The translations under genes were made by a program, and so were the position numbers. A stretch of 64,000 bases of DNA, taken from the NCBI GenBank assembly GCA_016699515.1, contig CP064978.1, forward strand, positions 620,001 through 684,000. Direction: 5' to 3'. A model generated the notes under the pieces. That model made no database searches and was not told the origin of the DNA. It was given only the letters and a program-made list of their open reading frames with translations. The stretch's first letter is position 1; each line of letters starts with the position of its first letter. This document shows positions 9,351-19,635 of this stretch, in pieces. This DNA comes from Candidatus Peregrinibacteria bacterium. Lineage in GTDB: Bacteria > Patescibacteriota > Gracilibacteria > UM-FILTER-43-11.

Positions 9351-11774
9351 TAATACTTTCCAAAAACAGCGTTGGGTTCATGCTGGGCTTTTCGGTGAGC
9401 GCCTGATGATAAATCACGGTGGACGGAGTGAGCCCGGGGGTACTGTTGGCTTCGATGATGATCAGTTCACCGGTGTGCACGTGCATAAAGGCGTCGATGC
9501 GGGCGTAGCCTTGAATTCCCAGGGCATTGGCCACTTTTTCCATTCGCCTTTTGGCGTTTTCAACCGCACTTTTTTTTACAAAGGGCTCGGGGGGTGGAGT
9601 GATGTTGACGCCGGTTCCTCCCTGAAACTTTTCTTCGAGCGTTAGCACGCTACCGCTGGTTACGGTGATGCTTGGGTTCATGGCATAAAGTTTTCCGTTT
9701 TTTTCAATCAGTCCCATCGTAATTTCGATCCATTCGGTTTGGGTGCGCCACTTCAATTCATTATCTACCACGCGCACTTGATCCGTGCTGATGAATTGCT
9801 CCAACAAAAGTTCGTGCATCGGTTCGGTCGGCATCTCGATGATTCCGTGCTGGTTTTCTAGTTCGCCCATCGGAATGACGGCCGATTTTTTTTGAACGTG
9901 TTTTAAATAGGCCGCCAGATCGTTTGTGCTGTATAACCTGGCAATGCCGGCCGAACAGCCGTCGCCTACCGGTTTTACAATCACGGTTTTGGAATCCAAC
10001 TCTTTTGTTGCGGATTCCCAAAATGTTTTCAACTCAGCACTTTTTAGCTTGAACAGTTTATCGAGCGGAACTAACGTTTTGTTGGCGGTGTAAATCCCCT
10101 CTTTTTCGAGCGCTTTTACGGTTAATCCGGTTTGGTATTTATCCATGCACAGTTTCGACGCTTTTGACCCACTTCCATTGAATGGTACTTTGGCTTTTTC
10201 CAGCTTATTTTGGAGCGTTCCGTCTTCGCCGATTCCCCCATGCAGCCCGATGAACACGAATTTGGATTGCTTGATAAAATCGTCCAAACTCATTTTTTGA
10301 GGCAAAAAGATCGGTTCGTTGATTTCGCCGGGCATGGCTCCCAGTTTATCCAAAATTCTGGTTTTGAGCTGGTGCAATCGCTTTTCATCTTTTTCGGCCG
10401 TTTTACAAGTTTCCTCAATTTCTTCCACCGTGTGGTTGAGTGTTAGGTAGTACGGCAATTTCCACACCTCCCCTTTGGTATCGAGCAAGTATGGATTCGG
10501 CTGAATTTTTTCTGATTTTCTCAGTTTGAGCCACACATTCGTTCCACTCATGATCGAAACTTGCCGCTCGGCGGTTTTGCCTCCAAAAAGAATGTTTACT
10601 TCTTTGTCAGCTCTCTTTGAGAGCGATATGATGCTCTTCGCCTGCGGCGAATTCACGATGCCATGCTCTTCGCCTACGGCGAATTCGCGATACCCTTTTG
10701 GGAAAGGGATATTGTGGCGGCGGCAGGCGTTTTTGACGATGTACTTCAGCAGATCTGCATGACTCATTCCAATGCGACTGGTTTGCTGAAATAAAAAACT
10801 ATTTTGCTCCATTCCGCTGATTGGATTGAAGTCGGAAAACCAAATGTTTCCGTCGCTCAGTAGCCAACCGTCGAACCGAGCGAAGTCTTGCATGCCCATG
10901 GTTTTAAACAGTTGTTCAGCCTGAATCTGAATGCGTTCCACCACTTGGTTTTCAAACCGTGGCGGGCAGTGATAGGTTACATGCCGCGTGGCCAGGTATT
11001 TTTTGCGAAAATCAAAAATTTGATGATCGGCGTAATCAATCTCCATTTCGGTGGGCAAAATGGCTACCGGCAATCCGAAACGGTTTTGGAGCACGATCAC
11101 GGTGAACTCGATCCCTTCACAAAATGGCTCTATTACCACGCGCGTGTCCATGCGCCGGCTGAACAACTCTTGTGCTTTTTTGAGCGCTTCTGCGGCGGTC
11201 GAAACCGAATGCACTCCAATGCTCGAGCCCCCCGTGGCGGGTTTTACAATGGCGCGCTTGATGTCATGCTCTTTAAAAAAACGATCGATCACTTTTTTAT
11301 GATCGTTTAAATGAATTTTTAGCACCACCGATGGGCGTGTGTAGAATCCATTTTCTTTAATAAATTCGTTGGCATCGTATTTGTCGAACGCGCGTTTGCA
11401 CGCTTCGGTATCGGAGCCTACATACGGGCATTCGTTCTTTTCCAGGATTTTTGAATCGTTCCGTCCTCGCCAAATGCTCCGTGCATCACGGGAAAGGCCA
11501 AATCAACTTTTTTTAAAAAGCGACTGAGTCCTTTTTCGGTGAGCGGCTTACTGGTGCTCTTGAGTTTAAAGTCAAAATCAGACGGCGTGTTGGAATAGAG
11601 CTGACCCCGTTCAATGGCATAAGGCCTTCGTTTATGGTCGAAATAAATCGGCAAAATTTCAATATTTTCAGATTCTAGGTGATCAGCAACCGAACGGGCA
11701 GAATTTAAAGAAATCCCTCTTTCAAGCGATGGACCGCCACATAGTAACGCAATCTTTAGTCTATTTTTTTTCAT
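9334..11774 (-). CDS. ddl: tandem two-module D-alanine--D-alanine ligase
   Basis: Makes the D-Ala-D-Ala end of peptidoglycan precursors (ATP-grasp ligase). The reconstructed protein is about 813 residues, twice the usual 300-380, with two Ddl modules in one chain. Module 1 has LLCGGPSLERGISLNSARS, FPVMHGAFGEDGTIQ and VKPATGGSSIGVHS, ending FNPISGMEQNS. Module 2 has ILFGGKTAERQVSIMSG, FIGLHGGIGEDGTLQNKLE, VIVKPVGDGCSAGIARL and IIEANSTPGLTP. One frameshift near 11440 (A run) is bridged by KILEKNECPYVGSDTEA. Start ATG is 11774. Module 2 keeps the family EANSTPGLTP end, while module 1 has a divergent one (NPISGMEQNS), so the two may differ in activity. Confidence 0.85.
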
Positions 11775-11868
11775 ATTTGGTAGTTTTTGCAAAAAAAATA
11801 TACGCTATGTTTTGCTGAGTTGCAACCTAAAGAGTTATCTCGACCTTAAATGTAGACCAAAAATGGCC

Positions 11869-11944
11869 TGGTGGAACTGACCAGAATCGAACTGGCATCG
11901 CTGGGTACCAACCCACAGCATTTTACCAATTAAACTACAGCCCC
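11869..11944 (-). tRNA. tRNA of uncertain identity with an irregular anticodon arm
   Basis: Minus-strand cloverleaf: acceptor GGGGCTG/CAGTTCC (two G-U pairs), D arm GTTTAATTGGTAAAAT, T arm GCCAGTTCGATTCTGGT, discriminator A and encoded CCA. The anticodon arm GCTGTGGGTTGGTACCCAGC does not give a clean 5-bp stem with a 7-base loop; a bulged T or a lost base is required. The anticodon could be read GGT (Thr) or TGG (Pro), but both are encoded elsewhere here, so another identity hidden by indels is possible. The flanks add GGCCTGG/CCAGGCC pairing. Confidence 0.55.
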
Positions 11945-12101
11945 CTCCCCAGGCCACCCTTGACTATATACAAAAACCCTTGCCGTGTAAACGGAAGAGT
12001 TTCTGCTGGTACCCAGCGGCCAATTGCTTGGCATGCTGTGAGAATGTACTTTCAGTATAGCAGAAAATACTTAAAATTCAAACTTTTTTTGTTTCGCTAA
12101 C

Positions 12102-12129
12102 TTGTATTGCTCGTTTAACTCTCTATAAT
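12102..12129 (+). promoter_or_regulatory. promoter of the phosphohexomutase gene
   Basis: -35 TTGTAT (12102-12107), 16-bp spacer, perfect -10 TATAAT (12124-12129), 27 bp before ATG 12157. Confidence 0.6.
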
Positions 12130-12156
12130 GCAATCGATTAAATAGAAGTATCACTT

Positions 12157-13535
12157 ATGCCGATTGTTCAAAACATTTTCCGTGCTTACGACATTCGCGG
12201 AGTCTATCAAAAAGATTTAAACGAAGAGGCCGCTTATTTGATTGGGCGCGGGTTTGCCAGTTATTTGTTGAAGGAAAAAAATCTGGTGAATCCAACGGTG
12301 GTGGTGGGGCGCGATAATCGCACTCACTCACAGTCGCTTCAGGCCGAATTCATTCGTGGACTCACTGAATCGGGGTGCCGTGTTACCAATATTGGTTTAT
12401 CGGCGTCGCCTTATCTTTATTTTTCAACGTGCGAGGGAAAGTTCGATGCGGGTTGCAACATTACCGCCAGTCATAATCCCAAGGAATACAATGGATTTAA
12501 ACTTTTGACCGCCAATGCTCACGCGGTGTTTGGCGACGAACTGCAAAAGGTGTATCAGTTGATTGTGGCCGGTGATTTTGTGAATGGTGATGGTTCCGAA
12601 GAGCCCGGTGACTTTGCAACGGCTTACCTCAAAAAGCTCCAATCGATGTTTGAATTTAAAGAACCGCTCAGGGTGGTGGTGGATACGGGGAATGGCATTG
12701 CGGCAAAATGTACCCAAGCACGCTTAAATCGTTCGGTCACGATGTGGTGGAACTTTTTACCGAACTGGATGGCACTTTTCCCAATCACATCGCTGACCCG
12801 ATTGTGGAATCGAATTTAGAAGTGCTGAAGCAAAAAGTGGTCGAAGAAGCGGCTGATCTCGGTTTGGCGTTTGATGGGGATGGCGATCGCGTGGGAGTAA
12901 TTGACCAAAAGGGGCGATTTATCAACGCCGATTTAACCATGATGTTGCTTTCCAAAGATGCGCTTTCACGTCATCCCGGCTCGCCGATTATTTCGACCGT
13001 TTCCAATTCTCAGGTTTTGTTTGATTTGATTGAACAGTGGGGCGGAAAGCCGGTGATGAGCAAAGTGGGCCATTCGTATGTGGAATCTGAAATGTCGGCG
13101 CAACATGCTATTTTAGGTGGTGAGCAATCGGGTCACTTCTTTTTGTTTGAAAACTACTTTCATTACGACGACGCACTTTTGACCGCCATCCGAATTTTGA
13201 AAATTCTAAGCGATTCCGGAAGAACCATTTCTGAGCTTTACGATGCGTTCCCCAAAACCTATGCCGAACCCGAAATGCGCCCGGATTGCCCTGATGATGT
13301 GAAATTTGAAATCATTCAAAAAGTCACCACTCATTTTAAAGATCAATACCCTTGCGTGACCATCGATGGCATTCGCTTGGATTTTGGCAATGGGGGTTGG
13401 GCTGGTATTCGCGCGAGTAACACGAGCCCCAAATTATCGATCACGATGGAGGCGGAAAGTGAATCAGCGCTCAATCAAATTAAACAGGTTGTATTGAGCC
13501 ATTTAAAGGCCTATCCGGAAATTCAGTGGCATTAA
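12157..13535 (+). CDS. manB: phosphomannomutase/phosphoglucomutase
   Basis: Interconverts hexose 1- and 6-phosphates (mannose and/or glucose) to feed nucleotide-sugar and surface polysaccharide synthesis. The joined protein is about 458 residues, normal for the alpha-D-phosphohexomutase superfamily. Seen: the phosphoserine loop NITASHNPKEYNGFK, the metal loop AFDGDGDRVG, the sugar-binding GEQSGH and the C-terminal phosphate loop RASNTSP. N-terminal FRAYDIRG is typical of the AlgC/ManB type. A frameshift lies near 12706 (GGCAAAATG). It has its own promoter. The sugar transferase at 23103-24521 could use its products. Confidence 0.9.
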
Positions 13536-13593
13536 ACATTGATTGCATCAAGCAAGAGCCTGCAGTATAATTGGTTTACCTAAAATAAAACCT

Positions 13594-13769
13594 ATGTTTG
13601 GTCGATCAAAAAAGGTACTAAAAGTGCTTAGAGTGTAATAGTTGGCTCGGCCGTCGGCTCGATTCTTGGCTTTACGCTTGCCCCCCAAAAAGGGCAAAGA
13701 AACACGCCAAATCCTCAAAGATAAGTCGATGGATTTGTTTTTAAAAATAAGCGCGAGAATGAAGAATAA
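13594..13769 (+). CDS. small YtxH-domain protein (frameshifted)
   Basis: About 57 residues when frames are joined, from ATG 13594 (FGRSKK) to TAA 13767-13769. The core VGSAVGSILGFTLAP, followed by KKGKETRQILKDKS, is the YtxH pattern: a glycine-zipper membrane segment, then APKSGKETR-like residues. At least two or three indels (near 13635, 13690, 13740) are needed. Its stop overlaps the start of the vanW-like gene, suggesting translational coupling. YtxH proteins are small stress or envelope-associated proteins of unknown mechanism. A second YtxH protein is at 42172-42716. Confidence 0.5.
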
Positions 13770-14983
13770 GTGGCTCTTTTTTGGCGGCCTTTTTTTGGAT
13801 CGCTCCATCGGCTTCGGCGCGCGAGTATCCGACTGAAATTACTTTGAAAACCAACTTTAACGTTTGGCCGATTCATGTTGAGCGAGCGGGTTGGGTCTCT
13901 GATTATTCCAAATATTACTGGCATGATTGGCCGGTGGCTTTTGAGAATGAATCAGACGCGGCGCTTTCAGCCTTAACTCCCCAGGTCATTCGTGGGGTCA
14001 ATCAGTCCGTTATACGAGATTACCTAAATCTTACGATCGCTCCCGAGCTTGCGCGTGCCAAATCGGATGTCACGATTGATTCTACCGACGATGGCAGCAT
14101 TGTCTTTGATGGCTTTGCTTTGAATGGGCAACATTTAAATGTTCCAAGCGCCATTCAGCTGATTAAGCAGACTTTGGACCGCGGTGAAACCGTCGCTCGA
14201 TTACCACTGGTGCTTGAGCCAGCCACGGTAACGGTATTAGACCCTGCTTTGATTGAAAAAGGTATTGTGGATCTTTTGTCTACCGGCGAAACTGACTTTT
14301 CGGGCTCTCCTCACAACCGCCGACATAACATTGAGGTTGGCTTGCATAGTTTTACGGGGCAACTCATTCCCCCTCTCAGCAAGGTAGCGCTGTTTCGATG
14401 CTGGGCGCCATTGATGCCAGCACCGGTTATTTGCCCGAGTTGGTCATTAAAGGCGATAAAACCATTCCGGAATACGGGGGCGGACTTTGCCAGGTTTCCA
14501 GCACGCTTTATCGCAGTTTGCTTTTTTGCCGGTCTTCCGATCGACGAACGCCGTAATCACTCTTATTCGGTTTCGTATTATGATCCCCAGGGTTTGGATG
14601 CAACCATTTATCCTGGTTCCGTGGACTTAAAATTTACGAATGACACCGATCATCACATTTTGATCCAAACGATCACGATTGGTGATAAAGCGTATGCCAA
14701 TGTTTACGGCACCAAAGTTCACCGAGAAGTCGATTTAGTGGGTCCCTATTACTATAGCTACCGCTCGGCTCCACCGGCTCGCGTTGAGTATTCAACCGAA
14801 CTTCCCCCCGGCAAAAAAGAGGTGCTTGGTGCAGCCCACGTAGGTTTTAAGGCAAGTTGGTATCGCCGAATCGATTATGCCGATCGCCCCGATGTGGTGG
14901 AGCACATTTACAGTGATTATCAGGCACGCCCCAGCTATACCGTGATCGGCGTTAGCCCCGAAGAAAGCGTGGTTAATCTTTAA
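13759..14983 (+). CDS. VanW family exported protein (frameshifted)
   Basis: The joined protein has a signal peptide (MKNKWLFFGGLF...APSASA, cleavage after ASA) and an N-terminal domain resembling the VanW-associated peptidoglycan-binding (PG_binding_4) domain. The VanW domain follows, with GGLCQVSSTLYR and AGLPIDERRNHS, and then a C-terminal beta domain. Frame breaks near 13795, 14390 and 14520 (T or G runs). VanW proteins are found with cell-wall modification genes but their activity is unknown. It overlaps the YtxH frame by 11 bp. Converges on aspA. Confidence 0.82.
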
Positions 14984-14993
14984 ACGCCCGCGA

Positions 14994-16391
14994 TTACGAC
15001 ATGCGCTTGGCAATGCCGGGTTTGGTCATTTTGTTTGGATCTAAAATTACCTCCAATTCTTTTTGCTTAATATGTTTTTTCCAAAATGATTTCGGGAATG
15101 GGTTTGCCCGTTTTTAAATTCTTTCACGATCTCGGCCACGTGGGCATAGCCGATGATCGGGTTGAGCGCTGTGGCTAGGCTTCCACTTTGATAAGCGTAT
15201 TTTCGACAGGTTTCTTCGTTCGCGGTAATCCCGTCTACGCATTTTTCGGCCATCATTACTGCAGCATTGCCTAAAATTTTCATGGACGTTAGCACTTCGT
15301 AACTCATGAGCGGCATGTTAACGTTTAAGTTGATTTGACCGTTATACACGCAATGTGCCACGGTGGCTTCGCTGCCCATCACCCGATAACACACCATGTT
15401 TACACACTCCAAAATTGATGGATTTACTTTTCCCGGCATAATGGAGCTACCTGGCTGTACTGGCGGTAGCTCAATTTCTGCTAGTCCGGTGTTGGGCCCG
15501 GATGAAAGCAGGCGCAGGTCCGAGGCGATGCGACTCATTTCACATGCCACGCGCTTTAACATTTGAGAAAAATGCAGCATTTGGCGTTGAGATTGCATAC
15601 TCTCAATCAGATCGGATGCCCCTTTGAATTTTAGCCCGATATTCTGATTCAACTGCTTTATTACTTTTTGTGCAAACTGCGTGTACATTTAATCCGGTGC
15701 CCGCTGCCGACCCTCCAATGCCCAATTCCATCACCTGCGCTTGAGAGTCCGCAAGGTCTTTGCGTAACCCCTTTATTGTATTGCAATGGGCATTGAATTC
15801 TTGCCCCAGCGTAATCGGTACGGCGTCTTGCAAATGGGTCCGCGCCGACTTTATCACTTTTTTAAATTGCTGAGCTTTTTTATGAAAACAGTGCTCAAGA
15901 ATTGCTAAGGCTTGGTCGAATTTTTTGCATTGCATCGCAACAGCCATTCGCATAGCCGTAGGGTAGGTGTCGTTCGTGCTTTGGGCCATGTTCACGTGGT
16001 CGTTGGGCGATAGCGAGTGGTAATCGCCGCGCTCTTTTCCCATTATTTCTAGTGCTCGATTGGCAATCACTTCGTTTAAATTCATGTTGGTCGAAGTTCC
16101 GGCTCCGGCTTGAAACACGTCCACCACAAAATGTTTGTCGTGTTTGCCGTCGATTACTTCATCGGCCGCTTTTACAATCGGCTTAGCCAATTCATTGCTT
16201 AATAATCCTAATTCTTGATTTGCCTGTGCGCAGGCTTTTTTAAGCTCGGCATAGGCCTGAATCATTTCGGTTAAAAGCGGCTCTCCGGAAATTTGAAAAT
16301 TTTCTTGCGCGCGCGCCACCTGAACTCCATAAAGAGCGTCTTTTGGAATTTTGAGTTCGCCCAAGGAATCTTTTTCAATTCGATATTCCAT
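14994..16391 (-). CDS. aspA: aspartate ammonia-lyase (frameshifted)
   Basis: Aspartase/fumarase superfamily enzyme that converts aspartate to fumarate and ammonia. Joined length is about 465 residues, as expected. Seen: DALYGVQVARAQENFQISG near the start, TSTNMNLNEVIANRA, the catalytic loop GSSIMPGKVNP, and CVDGITANEETCRKY, which together favour aspartase over class II fumarase. Frameshifts near 15690, 15105 and 15080 (A runs). The corrected C-terminus is MTKPGIAKRMS with TAA 14994-14996. Fumarase activity cannot be formally excluded. Confidence 0.85.
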
Positions 16392-16494
16392 ATTATATTT
16401 TTAATTAGGTTTTTAGGATTAAAACTTTAACGAATACTATAGCCATCACTAGAACTTGCTTGAATGTGGATAAGGTAAGAGTTTGAGTTAGAGT

Positions 16495-17088
16495 TTAATA
16501 TTCCATCCGCCCTTCCAATGCTCTTTTTAGTGTTTGAGAATCGGCGTATTCCAAATCTCCCCCCACCGGAATGCCGCGCGCGATTCGGGTGACTCGAATC
16601 GAAAGAGGTTTTATAAAACGCATCAAATGGGCAGCAGTTGCCTCCCCTTCCATCGACGGGTTGAGTGCAAGAATGATTTCTTTGATAGAATTCTTGTTTA
16701 GCCGTTCCACCAATTCGGCAATTTTAAGATCGTCGGGTCCGACGCCTTCGATGGGCGAAATAACCCCATGCAATACATGATATAGCCCTTTGTATTCGTT
16801 GGTTTTTTCAATCGCGATCAGATCGAGCGGGTCTTCGACTACGCAAATCAGTTCGGAATTGCGGTCGGGTTTGCTGCAGATGTCGCACAAGGGATCCGTG
16901 GTTAGGTGCGCACATTTTTCGCAGTATCGAATATTTTTTTTGAGTGCGTACACGGTTGCCCCAAATCGCTCCACATCTTCTTCTTTTTTTCTTAATAAGT
17001 AGAACGTGAGTCGTTCGGCAGATTTAGTGCCAATTCCGGGTAACTTACTAAATTCTTCGATGGTTTTTTTGATGCTTTCGGGGATCAT
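16495..17088 (-). CDS. recR: recombination mediator RecR
   Basis: RecFOR-pathway mediator that helps load RecA on gapped DNA. 197 residues, intact. Seen: helix-hairpin-helix KLPGIGTKSAERLTFYLL, the zinc finger CEKCAHLTTDPLCDIC, and a Toprim domain beginning ICVVEDPLDLIAIE and continuing LALNPSMEGEATA. The C-terminal GIPVGGDLEYADSQTLKRAL is the Walker-B-like family ending. Divergent from trmB, with a spacer made of heptamer-like repeats. Confidence 0.96.
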   Translation of the reverse strand: MIPESIKKTIEEFSKLPGIGTKSAERLTFYLLRKKEEDVERFGATVYALKKNIRYCEKCAHLTTDPLCDICSKPDRNSELICVVEDPLDLIAIEKTNEYKGLYHVLHGVISPIEGVGPDDLKIAELVERLNKNSIKEIILALNPSMEGEATAAHLMRFIKPLSIRVTRIARGIPVGGDLEYADSQTLKRALEGRMEY

Positions 17089-17097
17089 TTTTTAGCG

Positions 17098-17213
17098 AGT
17101 AGTAAGTTAGAGCATTGGGCATAGTTCTTGTTTGTATTTTACTGTTTGCTTCGGTATATTCCAACAGTAAATCGATTGTGTGCCCTACTTATCTATGCCC
17201 TACTCGCTAATTT
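17098..17213. repeat. heptamer-type repeat spacer between recR and trmB
   Basis: Contains TTAGCGAGTAGTAAGTTAGAG...GGGCATAG on the left and CTATGCCCTACTCGCTAA on the right. The two ends are near-complementary in inverted orientation, and the same words (GGGCATA, TATGCCC, TACTCGC) make up the sufS-sufU spacer at 35124-35186. Confidence 0.6.
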
Positions 17214-17857
17214 ATGGCCCGTAAAAAACTTAAACGCATTCAAGAGGCTGCTGAGTTACCCAATTTATTTGTTCACCCCGATAACCCGGATTCGTACCCT
17301 AACTTAAAGCCATTGGCCCTAGCGGGACCGGTTTTTTTGGAATTGGGATGTGGCAAGGGAGACTTCTCTTTGGGTCTATCACAACTTTATCCCGATGCCA
17401 ACGTCATTGGCCTGGATATGAAATTGGATCGCTTGTGGTATGGTGCCCATGGTGCTCTGGATCAAAAAAACGATCGAGTCCGCTTTTTAAAGGCGAATGT
17501 TCGTCACCTGGGATCACTTTTTAATCCTACCTCACTTTCGGCCATTTGGATTACTTTCCCCGATCCGCATCCCAAAAATTCCGCTGAACGAAAGCGCTTA
17601 ACTCATCCGTCTTTTCTTTCTATTTATCGCACACTGCTTTCGTCGGAGGGTTTACTTTATTTAAAAACGGACGATTTGGGATTTTTGATTACACCAGGCT
17701 TCAGTTGGCCAATGCCGGCTTTACAATTTTTGAGACGATTTATGATGTTCATGCCCAGCCTGAAGTTCCTGAATTTTTAAAAATCACCACGCATTACGAG
17801 CGTCGCTTTATAAGTCAAAACAAGCCGATTTTCTTTTTGTCGGCGCAACCTTTTTAG
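17214..17857 (+). CDS. trmB: tRNA (guanine-N7-)-methyltransferase TrmB (frameshifted)
   Basis: SAM-dependent enzyme that makes m7G46 in the variable loop of tRNAs. Joined length is about 214 residues. Seen: SAM motif FLELGCGKGDFSL, IGLDMKLDR, and the family signature WITFPDPHPKNSAERKRLTHPSF. A T-run indel near 17690 breaks the frame; the corrected end is THYERRFISQNKPIFFLSAQPF with TAG 17855-17857. It converges on smpB with a 4-bp overlap. Confidence 0.9.
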
Positions 17858-18297
17858 CGCTGACGCATGATGCGACTGAGGTGCCGATTGGTTTCTCGTT
17901 CTTTAATGCTTTGTCGCTTGTCGTACTTTTTCTTTCCACGGGCTACGCCAAATTCACATTTAATGTATTTTCCGGAAAGGCCGATGGACAGTGGAATCAA
18001 TGCGATTCCCTGTTCATTGAGTCGCTGCGAAAGTTTATGAATTTCTTTTTTGCTCACCAAAAGCTCCCGGTCGCGAAACGGGTTATGAGTTCCTCCTTGA
18101 TCGAATTTATACTCCGTCACGTGGACCTTTCTTAAATATAGTCTTTCGGAAGCGATTGAAATATAACTGCCTTTTAGGCTTACGTGTCCTGCTCGAATCG
18201 ACTTGACCTCGGGTCCGGTTAAAATCATGCCCGCTTGGATGCTTTCAAGAATTTCGTAATCAAAAGTGGCCTTTTTGTTTTTGGCGATGATTTTCAT
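17854..18297 (-). CDS. smpB: SsrA-binding protein SmpB
   Basis: Partner of tmRNA in rescue of stalled ribosomes. About 147 residues from ATG 18297 (an open upstream extension to 18381 has no family similarity). Seen: NKKATFDYEILESIQAGMIL, the core TGPEVKSIRAGHVSLKGSYI, THNPFRDRELLVSK, and the basic C-terminal tail KKKYDKRQSIKERE that reaches into the ribosome. Intact. The tmRNA gene itself is not in this window. Confidence 0.95.
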   Translation of the reverse strand: MKIIAKNKKATFDYEILESIQAGMILTGPEVKSIRAGHVSLKGSYISIASERLYLRKVHVTEYKFDQGGTHNPFRDRELLVSKKEIHKLSQRLNEQGIALIPLSIGLSGKYIKCEFGVARGKKKYDKRQSIKERETNRHLSRIMRQR

Positions 18298-18387
18298 GGC
18301 TAAGTTTATAGGCCCCTTATTCTTGTAGAAAAATCTGCTTTGGTCAATAGGTTCTCTTCTGCTGTGGCCCATTTCAATCAAAAAGCC

Positions 18388-19014
18388 CTATTTCCCCAAT
18401 GTCCCATAGGTGTGGGACGGTTTGTCGGTGCGTTCGGTATTGAGTCTAAAAATTATTTCAGCCAATTGCCCCCGTGTTACTTTGCTGGCTACATTTTCAA
18501 TTTGTAATGGAATGGCCTGGCGGTTGTCGAGGGCCATTACGAATGGCATGTACCACGGATCGATGCTGAATTGGTCGATATGGAATTGATAGGCGCTGAC
18601 CAATATTTTGGCCATTTCTACAAAGTTAATTTCGTTTCCAGGCTTGAACGTTCCGTTGGAATAGCCCTCTATTAAACCTTTCTTTCTAGCCATACATAAA
18701 TACGGAGCATACCAAGCGCTGCGATCCACATCGGTGAAGGCTTCCAACATGTCTACGTTACAGCCATCAATTTCTTTTTGTTCATACACAGCTTCGACAA
18801 TAATTTTTACCAATTCCACACGATTTACGTTCCGATCCGGTTTATATGTCCCGTTTTCATATCCTTTTACTATGCCTTCGCTTTGCACAAAGTTGATTGC
18901 CTCGTAGTGCGGATGGGATGTTCCCACATCCTTAAACGAGGCAAACGCTCCTCCAGCTAAGGTAAATACGCTCATTAGGACAGCTGCTAAGGGCATTGAA
19001 AATCTTTTTTTCAT
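18388..19014 (-). CDS. exported protein with three SLH domains
   Basis: 208 residues: signal peptide (MKKRFSMPLAAVLMSVFTLAGGAFA) and then three S-layer-homology repeats covering nearly the whole mature protein. The repeats are FKDVGTSHPHYEAINFVQSE with GYENGTYKPDRNVNRVELVK, FTDVDRSAWYAPYLCMARKK with GYSNGTFKPGNEINFVEMAK, and a weaker third one. SLH triplets bind pyruvylated secondary cell-wall polymers and hold proteins at the surface. With no other domain, this may be a minor S-layer-attached protein. A TACAAT -10-like box lies just upstream. Confidence 0.85.
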   Translation of the reverse strand: MKKRFSMPLAAVLMSVFTLAGGAFASFKDVGTSHPHYEAINFVQSEGIVKGYENGTYKPDRNVNRVELVKIIVEAVYEQKEIDGCNVDMLEAFTDVDRSAWYAPYLCMARKKGLIEGYSNGTFKPGNEINFVEMAKILVSAYQFHIDQFSIDPWYMPFVMALDNRQAIPLQIENVASKVTRGQLAEIIFRLNTERTDKPSHTYGTLGK

Positions 19015-19114
19015 AATTCGGTGGTTAGGTTTCTTTCATTGTACTCCTTTTTTTTCTTTTCTTGAATTAAATTCTTTTTTTATTTAATTCCCCCCTCTCT
19101 GAGTGGGGTTTTGC

Positions 19115-19205
19115 TGGCGGAGGAGGAGGGATTCGAACCCTCGATCCGCGGAAAGCGGATAACGCTTTTCGAGAGCGTCCCATTCAACCACTCTGGCACT
19201 CCTCC
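19115..19205 (-). tRNA. tRNA-Ser (anticodon CGA)
   Basis: Minus strand. Acceptor GGAGGAG/CTCCTCC, long variable arm (ATCCGCTTTCCGCGGAT) typical of Ser, anticodon loop TCTCGAAAA (CGA), discriminator G, encoded CCA. Confidence 0.95.
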
Positions 19206-19335
19206 GTAAAAAAGCCCGTACACAATATCTAATTTAGTTTAAAAAAACAAATCAAATCTTAACTTCCGTGTTTCAAAAAATCCCTGCAACACGCCGAGTG
19301 TCCCAGAGAGTTTTTAGTGAATTTTGTAAACTTTC

Positions 19336-19563
19336 TTAGCGATTTTCGAGCAATTGCTCAAATTCGTTTATACGTTGCTGCATGTTTACAATTTGGCGCT
19401 GCATCGCATTTTGGCTCACCACAATTTCGTTGAGCGTGAAGGTTTCAATTTGGCGAAAGGCGAATGCTTGCGAGGCATAAACTCCCCCTCCAAAAATAAA
19501 CACGGTAAGGGCAACAGATACCAAAATGGTTCCTAGCCCGGTATCTGCAACTTTTCTGGTCAT
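19336..19563 (-). CDS. small single-pass membrane protein with coiled coil
   Basis: 75 residues: a short cytoplasmic start (MTRKVADTG), one membrane helix (TILVSVALTVFIFGGGVYA) and a C-terminal coiled coil (NAMQRQIVNMQQRINEFEQ). No family recognised. The layout resembles small division or envelope scaffold proteins of the FtsB/FtsL kind, but there is no positive evidence for that role. Confidence 0.55.
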   Translation of the reverse strand: MTRKVADTGLGTILVSVALTVFIFGGGVYASQAFAFRQIETFTLNEIVVSQNAMQRQIVNMQQRINEFEQLLENR

Positions 19564-19635
19564 TTTTTTATTTTTAAAAAGTAAATCTGACCATTATAGC
19601 AGATTTTTTTAACTTCTTCCACTAAAATTTTTGTT

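Noticed and set aside
12005..12025. TGGTACC segment resembling the T-box antiterminator motif upstream of the phosphohexomutase gene.
   Set aside because: No specifier stem, no terminator alternative, and the downstream gene is not amino-acid related; better explained as part of the inverted tRNA fragment.
15047..16391. Many split genes taken as pseudogenes or as programmed frameshifts.
   Set aside because: The breaks are in essential single-copy genes, at varied homopolymers without slippery-site plus structure patterns; sequencing error is simpler.
16463..16472. A perfect DnaA-box-like 9-mer (TGTGGATAA) upstream of aspA.
   Set aside because: Only one copy; about half a copy is expected by chance in 64 kb on both strands, and dnaA is 31 kb away. 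No cluster to suggest an origin.
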